The notes: generated by a model not told the origin, from the sequence alone. DNA of 64,000 bases from Streptomyces sp. CG 926 (GCF_003148825.1 NZ_QGGZ01000002.1:248001-312000), one strand, 5' to 3'. Positions 36,730-45,048 are shown, counted from the first letter of the stretch. A program made the numbers and translations.

Positions 36730-37858
36730 CGAACCGCTCGTCCTCGGCATCGAGACCTCCTGCGACGAGACCGGCGTCGGCGTCGTCCGCGGCACCACCC
36801 TGCTCGCGGACGCGATCGCGTCGAGCGTCGACGAGCACGCCCGCTTCGGCGGCGTCGTGCCCGAGGTGGCCTCGCGGGCCCACCTGGAGGCGATGGTCCC
36901 GACCATCCAGCGCGCCCTGAAGGAAGCCGGCGTCAGCGCCCGCGACCTCGACGGCATCGCGGTCACGGCCGGCCCGGGCCTCGCCGGCGCGCTGCTGGTG
37001 GGCGTCTCGGCGGCCAAGGCGTACGCGTACGCGCTCGGCAAGCCGCTGTACGGCGTGAACCACCTGGCCTCGCACATCTGCGTGGACCAGCTGGAGCACG
37101 GGCCGCTGCCGGAGCCGACGATGGCCCTGCTGGTCTCCGGCGGGCACTCCTCGCTGCTGCTGGCCCCGGACATCACCTCCGACGTACGGCCGCTCGGCGC
37201 GACCATCGACGACGCGGCGGGCGAGGCCTTCGACAAGATCGCGCGCGTGCTCCAGCTGGGCTTCCCCGGCGGCCCGGTCATCGACCGGCTCGCACGCGAG
37301 GGCGACCCCAAGGCGATCAACTTCCCGCGCGGGCTGACGGGCCCGCGCGACGCCGCCTACGACTTCTCCTTCTCCGGGCTCAAGACGGCCGTCGCCCGCT
37401 GGATCGAGGCGAAGCGGAAGGCGGGCGAGGAGGTTCCGGTGCGCGATGTGGCGGCGTCCTTCCAGGAGGCCGTGGTGGACGTCCTGACCCGCAAGGCGAT
37501 CCGGGCGTGCAAGGACGAGGGCGTCGACCACCTGATGATCGGCGGCGGCGTGGCGGCCAACTCCCGGCTGCGCTCGCTGGCGCAGGAGCGGTGCGACGCC
37601 GCGGGGATCATCCTGCGGGTGCCGCGGCCGAAGCTGTGCACGGACAACGGCGCGATGGTCGCGGCCCTGGGCGCGGAGATGGTCAAGCGGAACCGGCCCG
37701 CCTCGGACTGGGACCTGTCGGCGGACTCCTCGCTGCCGGTGACCGACCCGCACGTGCCGGGTACCGCGCACGAGGACCACGGCCACGGGCATGGGCACAG
37801 CCACAGTCACGATCACGACCACGTGCACGAACTGAGCAAGGACAACCTGTACTCGTGA
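36722..37858 (+). CDS. tsaD: tRNA N6-threonylcarbamoyltransferase TsaD with histidine-rich tail
   Basis: A 378-aa TsaD (Kae1/Qri7 family) that attaches the threonylcarbamoyl group to A37 of ANN-decoding tRNAs. Metal ligands are His114 and His118 (H-L-A-S-H) and an aspartate near 307 (C-T-D-N-G-A). The core ends near residue 340. It is followed by a tail with ten histidines between 350 and 369 alternating with Gly, Ser and Asp, like metal-binding tails of UreE or HypB-type proteins. ATG 36722 follows GAGAG; GTG 36713 would add three residues. It overlaps rimI by 8 bp and the next gene by 4 bp. Confidence 0.94.
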   Translation: MADEPLVLGIETSCDETGVGVVRGTTLLADAIASSVDEHARFGGVVPEVASRAHLEAMVPTIQRALKEAGVSARDLDGIAVTAGPGLAGALLVGVSAAKAYAYALGKPLYGVNHLASHICVDQLEHGPLPEPTMALLVSGGHSSLLLAPDITSDVRPLGATIDDAAGEAFDKIARVLQLGFPGGPVIDRLAREGDPKAINFPRGLTGPRDAAYDFSFSGLKTAVARWIEAKRKAGEEVPVRDVAASFQEAVVDVLTRKAIRACKDEGVDHLMIGGGVAANSRLRSLAQERCDAAGIILRVPRPKLCTDNGAMVAALGAEMVKRNRPASDWDLSADSSLPVTDPHVPGTAHEDHGHGHGHSHSHDHDHVHELSKDNLYS

Positions 37859-38127
37859 GCACCGTCGCGCTGATGTGGGAGGCCCGGGCCGCCGACGGCC
37901 GGGGCAACGAGCTGTTGGAGTGGGCCCGTGCCCAGGTCCTCGCCCGGGAGCCGGTGCGCCGCGAGGTGTTCCGGGCCCCGCAGGACCGGGTCCTCGTGAT
38001 CACCTGGTGGGAGGCCGCCGAGGGCGTCGCGGCCGACCTCCCCGAGCTGCCGGAACCCGCCGCAGACCTGATCACCCGAGCGGTGCACCGCTGGCGCTTC
38101 GAGTCGGTGGAGGTCGACGGGCGCTGA
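37855..38127 (+). CDS. Small ABM-like protein of unknown function
   Basis: A 90-aa protein starting [12 protein letters not shown]. The size, the pattern of beta strands and a helix, and W-W-E-A-A-E-G suggest a dimeric alpha/beta barrel (antibiotic-biosynthesis-monooxygenase-like) fold, though no catalytic residue is evident. Its GTG overlaps the tsaD stop (GTGA), so it is the fourth gene of the tsaB operon. Its role with t6A synthesis is unknown. Confidence 0.6.
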   Translation: MSTVALMWEARAADGRGNELLEWARAQVLAREPVRREVFRAPQDRVLVITWWEAAEGVAADLPELPEPAADLITRAVHRWRFESVEVDGR

Positions 38128-38259
38128 CCCCCGCTACGCGGTGTCGGTGGGGTTCAGTTCCGGCCCGCACAGCACGTCGCGGGTCCGAAGCGGAGCGCCA
38201 GGCGCGCGGCCCCGGCTCGTAGCGCGGCCCCCACGGCCGAGGCCCGCAACGCCCGGCCC

Positions 38260-38313
38260 GCGGCCAGGGTTCGTAGCGCTCGGCCTGCGGTCAGGGTTCG
38301 TAGCGCTCGGCCT
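38260..38313. repeat. 27-bp tandem direct repeat, two copies
   Basis: Two adjacent 27-bp units (38260-38286 and 38287-38313) differ at one base; partial copies of GTTCGTAGCG/GGCTCGTAGCG flank them. The unit length is a multiple of three, and on the minus strand it would read S-A-T-N-P repeats in a frame other than that of the methyltransferase next door. This could be a decayed C-terminal extension. Confidence 0.65.
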
Positions 38314-38372
38314 GCTGCCCCGGCGCGTGACGCGCGGCCCGCGGGTTCGGCTCGTAGCGCCGGACCCGCACC

Positions 38373-39593
38373 TCACCGGTCGAGCGTCGCCGCAGGCGGC
38401 ACGGCAGGCGGCACGGCAGGCGGTACGGTCGGCGCGCCGATCAGCATCGACGGGGCCCCCGCCACCCGGGTCAGGAAGACGGTCGCGGAGTTCGGGCCCT
38501 GCGGCTTGACCTTCTTGCGCAGTTCCTCGGGCTCGATCGCCGAGCCGCGCTTCTTCACGGTCAGGATCCCGACACCGCGCTCGCGCAGCAGCGCCTTCAG
38601 CTTCTTCAGGCCGAAGGGCAGCACATCGGTGATCTCGTATGCCGTCGCGTACGGCGTCGCGCGCAGCTCGTCGGCGGTGATGTAGGCGATGGTCGGGTCG
38701 ATCAGCCGGCCGTCCAGCTGCTCGGCGACCTCGGCGACCAGATGGGCGCGGATGACGGCGCCGTCGGGCTCGTAGAGCCAGCGGCCCACCGGTCCGGCCG
38801 CCGGATCGGGCAGCGGATCGGCGGTGTGCAGCGCGCGCGGCCCGGGGAGCAGGGTGGCGCGCACGGTCCCCGGCGCGGTCCCGAACCAGAGCACGGCCTC
38901 CTTGACGTCCCCCTGGTCGGAGATCCACTCGGCCTCGGCCTCCGCGGGCACGGCCTCGTGCGGGATCCCGGGCGCGATCTTGACGGCGGCGTACTTCGCC
39001 GCCCGGGCCGTCTCCACCGCCCACGACAGCGGCGGTGAGTACGACTCCGGGTCGAAGATCCGCCCGCGCCCCCCGCGCCGCGCCGGGTCGATGAAGACCG
39101 CGTCGTAGCCGGCGGTGTCCACCTCCGTCACATCCGCCTCCCGGACCTCGATCAGGTCCGCCAGCCCCAGCGCCTCGGCGTTGGCCCGCGCGACGGCGAC
39201 GGTGAGCGGGTCGTGGTCCACCGCGAGCACCCGGATGCCGAGCCGGGCCAGCGCGAGGGCGTCCCCGCCGATGCCGCAGCACAGGTCCGCGAGGCTGCGT
39301 ACGCCGAGGGCGGCGAGCCGCTCGGCCCGGTACGAGGCCACGGACGCGCGGGTGGCCATCTCCCCGCCGCCGGGCGTGAAGTACATCCGGAAGGCGTCCT
39401 CGGCCCCGAACTTCGCCACCGCGCGCTGCCGCAGTCGGGCCTGCCCGAGCGCGGCGGAGACGAGCGCGGCGGGGTGCTCGCGGCGCAGCCGGGTGGCGAC
39501 GGCCAGCTCCTGGGAGGGGTCGTACGCGCGGAGCGAGTCGAGGAGGGCGCGGCCCTCGGGGGTGAGGAGGGCGGCGAAGTCTTCGGGGGTCAC
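38373..39593 (-). CDS. Class I SAM-dependent methyltransferase with THUMP-like domain
   Basis: A 406-aa protein. The SAM-binding motif I is L-C-C-G-I-G-G-D-A-L-A-L-A (near residue 105) and motif II A-V-D-H-D-P. The motif IV-like V-F-I-D-P-A-R-R-G-G-R-G is near 165-176, resembling RNA/DNA base methyltransferases. The C-terminal third matches what is called the THUMP-like domain. The target is unknown. The extreme C-terminus is a V-P-P-A triple repeat encoded by three 12-bp DNA repeats. It is monocistronic on the minus strand. Confidence 0.75.
   Translation of the reverse strand: MTPEDFAALLTPEGRALLDSLRAYDPSQELAVATRLRREHPAALVSAALGQARLRQRAVAKFGAEDAFRMYFTPGGGEMATRASVASYRAERLAALGVRSLADLCCGIGGDALALARLGIRVLAVDHDPLTVAVARANAEALGLADLIEVREADVTEVDTAGYDAVFIDPARRGGRGRIFDPESYSPPLSWAVETARAAKYAAVKIAPGIPHEAVPAEAEAEWISDQGDVKEAVLWFGTAPGTVRATLLPGPRALHTADPLPDPAAGPVGRWLYEPDGAVIRAHLVAEVAEQLDGRLIDPTIAYITADELRATPYATAYEITDVLPFGLKKLKALLRERGVGILTVKKRGSAIEPEELRKKVKPQGPNSATVFLTRVAGAPSMLIGAPTVPPAVPPAVPPAATLDR
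38392..38427. repeat. 12-bp tandem repeat, three copies, inside the methyltransferase gene
   Basis: GCAGGCGGCACG at 38392-38403 and 38404-38415, and GCAGGCGGTACG at 38416-38427. Read on the minus strand they encode V-P-P-A three times at the C-terminus. Slippage could change the copy number without shifting the frame. Confidence 0.8.
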
Positions 39594-39721
39594 GGGTCCA
39601 TTGTCGGCGACGGGTCGGACCCGGCCGGGCCCGACCTCGTGTGGGCCAGTCGAAGGAAGGTGTGACCGCGTTCGCGGTGTCTTCCGGGGAGGCCGTGTGT
39701 CGGGTGCCAGGATGCGCTGCT

Positions 39722-40669
39722 ATGCAGCTAGTACGACAAAAGGGAAATAAGTCGCAACAGGGTCACCGGTACGCGGCAGGTCCGCGCGGCCGGTTCGGGG
39801 TGGCCGTGGCGGCCCTGCTCGTCGCCGCCCTCGGTACGGCGTGCGGCTCCGGGGACGCCGGACCGGACAAGGCCGCGAAGGAGAAGGCGGCCAAGGCCGC
39901 CGAGGCGGGCGCCGCGGGTGCGCTCAGCGCCGCCGAGAAGGCCAAGGCGGCCCAGCAGGCGCGCGTCGTCGCGGCCAAGAAGTGGGGACTGCGCAAGACC
40001 CCGCTCGCCGCCCCGCCGGCACCGAAGGAGAAGCCGGAGATCCACACGCGCGACGGCTTCGAGGTGGAGGACCAGGAGGAGTACCCGAACGTCTTCACCA
40101 CCGTCCCGACCGAGGACAAGGTCGTCTTCCTGACGATCGACGACGGCTCGGAGAAGGACCCCGAGTTCCTGAAGATGATGCAGGAGCTGAAGATCCCGTA
40201 CACGGCCTTCCTCAGCGACTACGTCGTACGGGACAACTACCCGTACTTCAAGAAGATGCAGGACGCGGGCGTCACCCTGAACAACCACACGCTCAACCAC
40301 CGCTACATGCCCGGTCTGTCCTACGAGCAGCAGCGCGAGGAGATCTGCGGCCAGCAGGACACCATCCAGAAGCAGTTCGGCAAGCGGCCGACCCTCTTCC
40401 GGCCGCCGTACGGCAACTACAACCAGGACACGCTGCGCGCGGCGAAGTCCTGCGGCATCAAGGCGGTCCCGCTGTGGAACGCGGAGGCGTTCACCAACCG
40501 GATGGACTACCGGGAATGGGACCGCGATCTGCACCCCGGTGACATCATCCTCACGCACTTCCGGGGCAAGGAGGACTGGAAGGGCACGATGCCTGACATG
40601 ATCCGTCATGTCATGAAGACCGTCACGGACAAGGGATACGCCGTGGCCCGCCTGGAGGACTATCTGTGA
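39722..40669 (+). CDS. Polysaccharide deacetylase (NodB-type) lipoprotein, copy 1
   Basis: A 315-aa exported protein: signal peptide (G-V-A-V-A-A-L-L-V-A-A-L) with lipobox-like G-T-A-C at 38-41, Ala/Lys-rich linker, then a CE4/NodB domain. Motif 1 is T-I-D-D-G (Asp140, Asp141), motif 2 N-N-H-T-L-N-H, motif 3 R-P-P-Y-G-N-Y-N. Such enzymes deacetylate chitin, peptidoglycan or other GlcNAc polymers with a metal ion. Upstream, CAGGAT lies 8 nt before the ATG and no ribosome binding site is seen. Its stop overlaps the start of a paralogue. Confidence 0.85.
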   Translation: MQLVRQKGNKSQQGHRYAAGPRGRFGVAVAALLVAALGTACGSGDAGPDKAAKEKAAKAAEAGAAGALSAAEKAKAAQQARVVAAKKWGLRKTPLAAPPAPKEKPEIHTRDGFEVEDQEEYPNVFTTVPTEDKVVFLTIDDGSEKDPEFLKMMQELKIPYTAFLSDYVVRDNYPYFKKMQDAGVTLNNHTLNHRYMPGLSYEQQREEICGQQDTIQKQFGKRPTLFRPPYGNYNQDTLRAAKSCGIKAVPLWNAEAFTNRMDYREWDRDLHPGDIILTHFRGKEDWKGTMPDMIRHVMKTVTDKGYAVARLEDYL

Positions 40670-41547
40670 AGCACGCGCGCCGGTTGGTAGCCGGAACGCT
40701 GGCGGCCGGCGCGCTCGCGCTGTCCCTGACGGGGTGCGGGGACAGCGCGGACCCCACCGAACGACTGGCTGCCAAGACGGCGCAGCCGACACCGGAGGCC
40801 GGTGGCGCCACGCCGTCGACGGCGTCGCCGACTCCGGCCCCGGGGGGCGCCTCGGACGAGGCGTACAAGAAGTGGGGCCTGACGGCCCCCCTCCAGTACG
40901 CGCCCCCGCCGGCCCAGAAACCGCAGATCCCCAAGGCCGGGCCGGGCAAGGTCCCGGTGGTGGACCGAATACCCGTCCCGGCCGACGACAAGGTCGTCTT
41001 CCTGACCTTCGACGACGGCGCGGAGAAGGACCCCGAGTTCCTGAAGATGGTGGCCGACCTCAAGCTGCCGATCAGCATGTTCCTCACGGACAACATCGCC
41101 TCGGCGGACTACGGATACTTCGAGAAGATCCGCGACAACGGTTCGGCGAGCACGATAAACAACCACACGCTGACGCACCCGAATCTGCGGACCCTCTCCT
41201 TCGAGGGGCAGAAGAAGGAGATATGCGGCCAGCAGGAACGCCTGGAGAAGCGCTTCGGCAAGCGCCCGCCGCTGTTCCGCCCGCCCTTCGGCAACTACAA
41301 CGACGACACCCTCCGGGCGGCCTCGGAGTGCGGAGTCTCGTCCCTGGTGCTGTGGCGGGTCTCGATGCAGATCAACAACTTCCAGTACGCCGCGGGCTCC
41401 ACCCTCAAGCCGGGCGACATCATCCTGGCCCACTTCCGCGGCCCGTCCGAACTCAAGGGCGCGACGGAGATCCAGATGACGACCCGCATGCTCCAGCGCA
41501 TCCAGGAACAGGGCTACCGCATCGGGCGCCTGGAGGACTACCTGTAG
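40666..41547 (+). CDS. Polysaccharide deacetylase (NodB-type) lipoprotein, copy 2
   Basis: A 293-aa paralogue of the preceding gene, with signal peptide and a clear lipobox L-T-G-C (Cys24). Thr/Pro/Ser-rich linker, then the NodB domain: T-F-D-D-G (Asp116, Asp117), N-N-H-T-L-T-H, R-P-P-F-G-N-Y-N. Both copies share the unusual spacing K-D-P-E-F-L-K-M after motif 1 and end R-L-E-D-Y-L, so they arose by tandem duplication. The GTG overlaps the upstream TGA (GTGA), indicating a two-gene operon. Confidence 0.86.
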   Translation: MKHARRLVAGTLAAGALALSLTGCGDSADPTERLAAKTAQPTPEAGGATPSTASPTPAPGGASDEAYKKWGLTAPLQYAPPPAQKPQIPKAGPGKVPVVDRIPVPADDKVVFLTFDDGAEKDPEFLKMVADLKLPISMFLTDNIASADYGYFEKIRDNGSASTINNHTLTHPNLRTLSFEGQKKEICGQQERLEKRFGKRPPLFRPPFGNYNDDTLRAASECGVSSLVLWRVSMQINNFQYAAGSTLKPGDIILAHFRGPSELKGATEIQMTTRMLQRIQEQGYRIGRLEDYL

Positions 41548-41744
41548 GGCGGGGCTCGGGTGTCGGGATCCACCGGAGCGGCATCAGGGACGTGACGGGT
41601 ACGGGGCTTCCCGTCGGTCTCGGACCGGCCCCGGTGGGGGCGATCCCCCGGACGAGGCCAGGACAGCCACGGGCCGGGGTCGGGGGAAGTCCCAGCATCC
41701 GACGACCGTCCTGGGCTCACCTGTTCAGGGCGCGTGGTGGGAGG

Positions 41745-42029
41745 TCAGGCGGAGGCGACGACCTCGCCGGCTGTCACCTGCGGCGGGTTGGGCAGGTACC
41801 GGGCCAGGTTGTCGCGTACGAAGTGCGCAGCCCGCTCGATCGACTCGTCGGCGCCCGCACGGTCCCGGAAGACGCTGGTGGACACCATCACCCCGCCTCC
41901 GGCGTCGACCCAGTAGTACGCCACGAATCCGGGGACCTCGCGCATGAGCGCCACGAACCCCTCGTCGACGATGCGCCCGGCCTCGGCCGGGTCGGTCACG
42001 CCTTCGTACCGCCGGACTGCTGCGTACAT
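41745..42029 (-). CDS. Small ABM-fold-like protein
   Basis: A 94-aa protein (M-Y-A-A-V-R-R-Y-E-G-V-T-D-P) with the pattern of a dimeric alpha/beta barrel protein: an N-terminal strand, a helix around P-A-E-A-G-R-I-V-D-E, and F-V-A-Y-Y-W-V-D. GGAG lies 6 nt upstream on the minus strand and fixes the ATG at 42029. Function is unknown. It is convergent with the deacetylase pair; the 197-bp gap between holds a short GGGGG-CGAT-CCCCC hairpin (41636-41649). Confidence 0.7.
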   Translation of the reverse strand: MYAAVRRYEGVTDPAEAGRIVDEGFVALMREVPGFVAYYWVDAGGGVMVSTSVFRDRAGADESIERAAHFVRDNLARYLPNPPQVTAGEVVASA

Positions 42030-42173
42030 GGTCGATCTCCTCAACGCTGCTCGGGTTCGTCGTCGCGAGGACGGCTTACCCGGCCCGGCAGGCACGTGGC
42101 TCGCGCGCCGCCCGGATGTCACCGGAAGGGACCTCGTCCGGTCGCGCGAACGGGGGCCCGCTACGGTGCGGCC

Positions 42174-43526
42174 ATGGACGCCGCCGTACTCCACCGCAGG
42201 ACCACCTGGCACGACGAGTGCGTGCCACCCGACCTCGTCGACCGGCTCCTCGCCCTCGGGCACATCGACGTGGTGCGCGGGCTGGCCCTGGCGGAGGACG
42301 GCGACTGGTTCTGCGCCCGCGCATGGGCGCGGCTGCTCGTCGAGCGCGGCGACTTGGACGAGGCCCTCGAGGTACTGCACCCGTACGTCGGTACCGGCTG
42401 GTGGCCGGCTGCCGAAGAGGCCGCGCGGCTGCTGGACGCGGGGGGCCGGGGCGAGGATGCCATCGCCCTCGTCCGCCCGTTCGCGCGGGACGGGGAGCGG
42501 TTCGCCCAGCGGGACCTGGCCCTTCTGCTGGCCCGCCACGGGCGGGGCGAGGAGGCGTACGAGCTGCTCGTGCCGCATGTCACCGACTGGCTCATCGCCG
42601 AGGCGCTCGTCGACGTGGGCGTCGGTCTGGGGCGCGGCGACGAGGTCGCGGAGCTGCTGGAGGCCCGCCTGGCCCCGGGGAACGTGTGCGTGCGCTGCGG
42701 GGACCAGGAGTGCGGCACACGGTCCACGGAACCGTTCGACGCGGCGAACCTGCTGGCGTCCGTACGGGAGAAGCAGGGCCGTACGGACGAGGCGATCGCG
42801 GTGCTGCACTCGTACGACCGCGTCGTCGTCAACAACCGTGACGCGCTCGCCGACCTACTGGTCCGGCACGACCGGCTCGACGAGCTGCGCGCGTACGTGG
42901 CCGGCGGGAGCCCGTGGGAAGCCGCCCGGCGGCTGGCGGAGGTGCTGGAGGAGCGCGGCGACGTGGCGGGCGCGGTCGACGCGTACCGCATGCACGGGGA
43001 CGAAGACCGCTGCCACACGTCGATCCTGCTGTCGGAGCTCCTGGCCCGGCACGGGCGGGGAGCCGAGGCCATCGAGGTCATGCGTGCGCTGGACAGCGCC
43101 GAGGACTGGATCGTCGACCCCCTCTGCGAGCTGTTCGCCGCCGAGGGCCGCGCCGAGGAGGGCCTCGCCCACCTCGACGCGCTCAAGGCCCGGCGGGGCC
43201 GGGAGGAGTGGGAGATCCACCGGCTGCGGGCGCCGCTCATGGCCGCCTGCGGCCGGCTCGACGAGGCGATCGCGGACGCCGAGTCCCACCCCGAGGGCGG
43301 AGGCCCGTACGCGCCGGAAAGCCTGGCCCGCCTCTTGGCCGAGGCGGGACGCCCGGAGGATGCCGTGGCCCTCCTGGACACGGACCGCCTGGAGCACGCC
43401 GGGGTCCTCGGCCCGCTCCTGGTGGAACTGGGCCGCATCGAGGAAGCGGTGTCCCTGCTCCGGACACCCCGCCCCCAGGCCCCGCCACTGCAGCCGATCG
43501 GCTACAGCGACGGTCCGCCCTTCTAG
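42174..43526 (+). CDS. TPR-like repeat protein
   Basis: A 450-aa soluble protein of helical repeats, with the recurring pattern L-A-x-L-L-A-x-x-G-R-x-E-E-A about every 33-40 residues (for example around residues 60, 100, 125, 300, 330 and 400). This suggests a TPR or related solenoid used for protein interaction. A small C-V-R-C-G-D-Q-E-C cluster near residue 172 could bind zinc. No enzymatic motif is seen. The ATG follows TACGGT by 6 nt without a ribosome binding site. Its stop overlaps the convergent GntR gene by 4 bp. Confidence 0.7.
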   Translation: MDAAVLHRRTTWHDECVPPDLVDRLLALGHIDVVRGLALAEDGDWFCARAWARLLVERGDLDEALEVLHPYVGTGWWPAAEEAARLLDAGGRGEDAIALVRPFARDGERFAQRDLALLLARHGRGEEAYELLVPHVTDWLIAEALVDVGVGLGRGDEVAELLEARLAPGNVCVRCGDQECGTRSTEPFDAANLLASVREKQGRTDEAIAVLHSYDRVVVNNRDALADLLVRHDRLDELRAYVAGGSPWEAARRLAEVLEERGDVAGAVDAYRMHGDEDRCHTSILLSELLARHGRGAEAIEVMRALDSAEDWIVDPLCELFAAEGRAEEGLAHLDALKARRGREEWEIHRLRAPLMAACGRLDEAIADAESHPEGGGPYAPESLARLLAEAGRPEDAVALLDTDRLEHAGVLGPLLVELGRIEEAVSLLRTPRPQAPPLQPIGYSDGPPF

Positions 43527-44281
43527 GCGTCGAAGTCGTACTCCAGCACGTAGGAGGCGGAGTCCAGCGTCATCTCGTTGACCTCCACGACCCGCCCACC
43601 TTGGGCGAACGCGGTGCGGATGATGTGGATGACAGGCGTACCCATGGCGAGCGAGAGCCTTTCCGCCTCGTCGGCCGAGGGCATCCGGGACCGGATCTCC
43701 TCCCGGAAATGCACGGGCGCGAAGCCCAGCTCGGCCAGCCGCGCGTACGTCCCACCGGGACCGGTGTCGACCTGTGTGACGGCCGAGTCCGCGACGATGT
43801 CGGACGGCAGGTACGACGTCGCCGACAGGACCGGTTTCCCGTCCAGCACGAAGCGGCGACTGCGTGCCCACACCCGAGTCCCTGCGGGAACGTCGAGCGC
43901 GTCGCATACGCGGCCGTCCGCCTCCTCCTCGCGCACGTCGATCTGATCGACGACCAGCTCCCGCTCCTCGGACTCGTCGGACCAGATCGACCGGCCCGCG
44001 CCCCACTGCTCGCGCGCAAGCCGCTCGATGCCGCGTCGACGCAAGGGCTTGAACGCCCGCACGAAGACACCCGCACCCTTCCGTGCCTCTGCGAGACCCT
44101 CGTTCTGCAGAACGCCGAGGGCTTGGCGCGCGGTCATCCGGGCGACCTCGTAAGTGGACATGAGGTCGTTCTCACCGGGCAGCCGATCACCCGGGCCGTA
44201 TTCGCCCGTTTGGATAGCCGTCCTCAGCGCATCAGCGATCCGCTGGTACTTCGGCTGACGGGTGCCGCCCTGGCTGGTCAT
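43523..44281 (-). CDS. GntR family (HutC/UTRA) transcriptional regulator
   Basis: A 252-aa regulator with a winged-helix DNA-binding domain (about 8-75: Y-Q-R-I-A-D-A-L-R-T-A-I, G-D-R-L-P-G-E-N-D-L, M-T-A-R-Q-A-L-G) and a UTRA ligand-binding domain (about 95-240). Such proteins repress in the absence of a small effector. The sequence is also reminiscent of KorA/KorSA-type regulators of actinomycete conjugative elements, but no transfer genes are nearby. It is divergent from two small genes, with three TCTCTAGAGA-type sites in the spacer, so it probably controls itself and them. Confidence 0.85.
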   Translation of the reverse strand: MTSQGGTRQPKYQRIADALRTAIQTGEYGPGDRLPGENDLMSTYEVARMTARQALGVLQNEGLAEARKGAGVFVRAFKPLRRRGIERLAREQWGAGRSIWSDESEERELVVDQIDVREEEADGRVCDALDVPAGTRVWARSRRFVLDGKPVLSATSYLPSDIVADSAVTQVDTGPGGTYARLAELGFAPVHFREEIRSRMPSADEAERLSLAMGTPVIHIIRTAFAQGGRVVEVNEMTLDSASYVLEYDFDA

Positions 44282-44303
44282 GTAAACCGCTCACTTCCTC
44301 TCC

Positions 44304-44432
44304 TCTCTAGACACCCTAGGGGCAGAGATGTGCCACCGCACGAACCTGGGCCACGACCTCTTCCGGTTACATCTCTAGAGATCTGTTGGCGGGTCGCGCC
44401 CGAATCGGTTGTACTGAATGCATCTCTAGAGA
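44304..44432. promoter_or_regulatory. Three palindromic operator-like sites TCTCTAGAGA
   Basis: Sites lie at 44304-44313 (TCTCTAGACA, one mismatch), 44371-44382 (ATCTCTAGAGAT, perfect) and 44423-44432 (TCTCTAGAGA, perfect). They are centred 67 and 51 bp apart between the GntR start (44281) and the first small gene (44472). The first abuts the GntR ribosome binding site. Symmetry and placement fit autoregulation by the adjacent GntR protein. Confidence 0.65.
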
Positions 44433-44471
44433 GGCTGCTCGGTGGTGGTCTCGCAAGTGAGGGTGATCGGT

Positions 44472-44618
44472 ATGCCGTATGTGTCCGGCATCGATGCTGA
44501 TGACGCCCCGTTGGTCAGGGCGGCGGGCGTCGGTGAGCCCAGTTCGGATCTCTTGGAGCGGGCGCTGGTCGGGTGGGAGCGCTTCCTCGTCACCTTGCGC
44601 GAGGTGGCGGATGAGTGA
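44472..44618 (+). CDS. Small protein of unknown function (48 aa)
   Basis: M-P-Y-V-S-G-I-D-A-D-D-A-P-L-V-R, acidic, ending in a helical segment W-E-R-F-L-V-T-L-R-E-V-A-D-E. GAGGG lies 8 nt upstream of the ATG. The next gene begins 8 bp before its stop, so the pair is translationally coupled. No known domain is recognised. It is divergent from the GntR gene and close behind two of its presumed sites. Confidence 0.55.
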   Translation: MPYVSGIDADDAPLVRAAGVGEPSSDLLERALVGWERFLVTLREVADE

Positions 44619-44817
44619 TCGGTACGAGTACCTGCCGCACCGACTCCTGCGCCGGCGTGTCAGGGACATCGCCTCGGGGGTCGAGGGTGAGTTGATGGCC
44701 GTGGTCAATGAGAACGTCTCAAGCGCAGGCGTGGAGCGCTGGATGGAGCTTGCCTACATCCGTGCCGCCTCCGGCCGGGAGTTCGCTACCTCGGTTGCCA
44801 ATGTGGAGCCTGCCTGA
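44611..44817 (+). CDS. Small protein of unknown function (68 aa)
   Basis: M-S-D-R-Y-E-Y-L-P-H-R-L-L-R-R-R-V-R-D-I-A, a basic N-terminus followed by a mixed helical region with W-M-E-L-A-Y-I-R-A-A-S-G-R-E-F. It overlaps the preceding 48-aa gene by 8 bp. Function is unknown; together with the GntR gene it forms a compact three-gene module. A toxin-antitoxin-like or element-derived role is possible but unsupported. Confidence 0.55.
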   Translation: MSDRYEYLPHRLLRRRVRDIASGVEGELMAVVNENVSSAGVERWMELAYIRAASGREFATSVANVEPA

Positions 44818-44895
44818 GAGGGGTCGCGTCGCCAGAGTTCTGACGGGCGTCGGACGCTGGGACGTGCGGAGCGGGTAGCGATGGGGTGCGCCTCG

Positions 44896-44962
44896 CCCGA
44901 CCCGGGGCTGGGTCGGGATGGGTCTCGTCTCGGGATCGTCCCCCCTGCCCGACCGGGTCGGG
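44896..44962. terminator. Two terminator-like hairpins between convergent genes
   Basis: CCCGACCC-GGGGCT-GGGTCGGG (44896-44917) and CCCGAC-CGG-GTCGGG (44948-44962). Being symmetric they could stop transcription from both the small-gene operon and the SEDS gene. The rest of the 231-bp gap shows nothing else. Confidence 0.55.
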
Positions 44963-45048
44963 CCCTCTCCGACCGCCCCGTCCCTGTCTCTTGTCCCCCC
45001 ACCCCGGAGGAACGATGGGGCTGACGGGAAGCCCGCCGGCGGCCGCGG

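Noticed and set aside
40734..42173. Upstream extension of the TPR-like gene into the deacetylase region
   Set aside because: The frame is open but overlaps copy 2 of the deacetylase in another frame; the conserved start is ATG 42174.
43523..44817. Prophage or conjugative element
   Set aside because: Only a GntR regulator and two small genes are seen; no integrase, att repeats, tRNA target or transfer gene was found.
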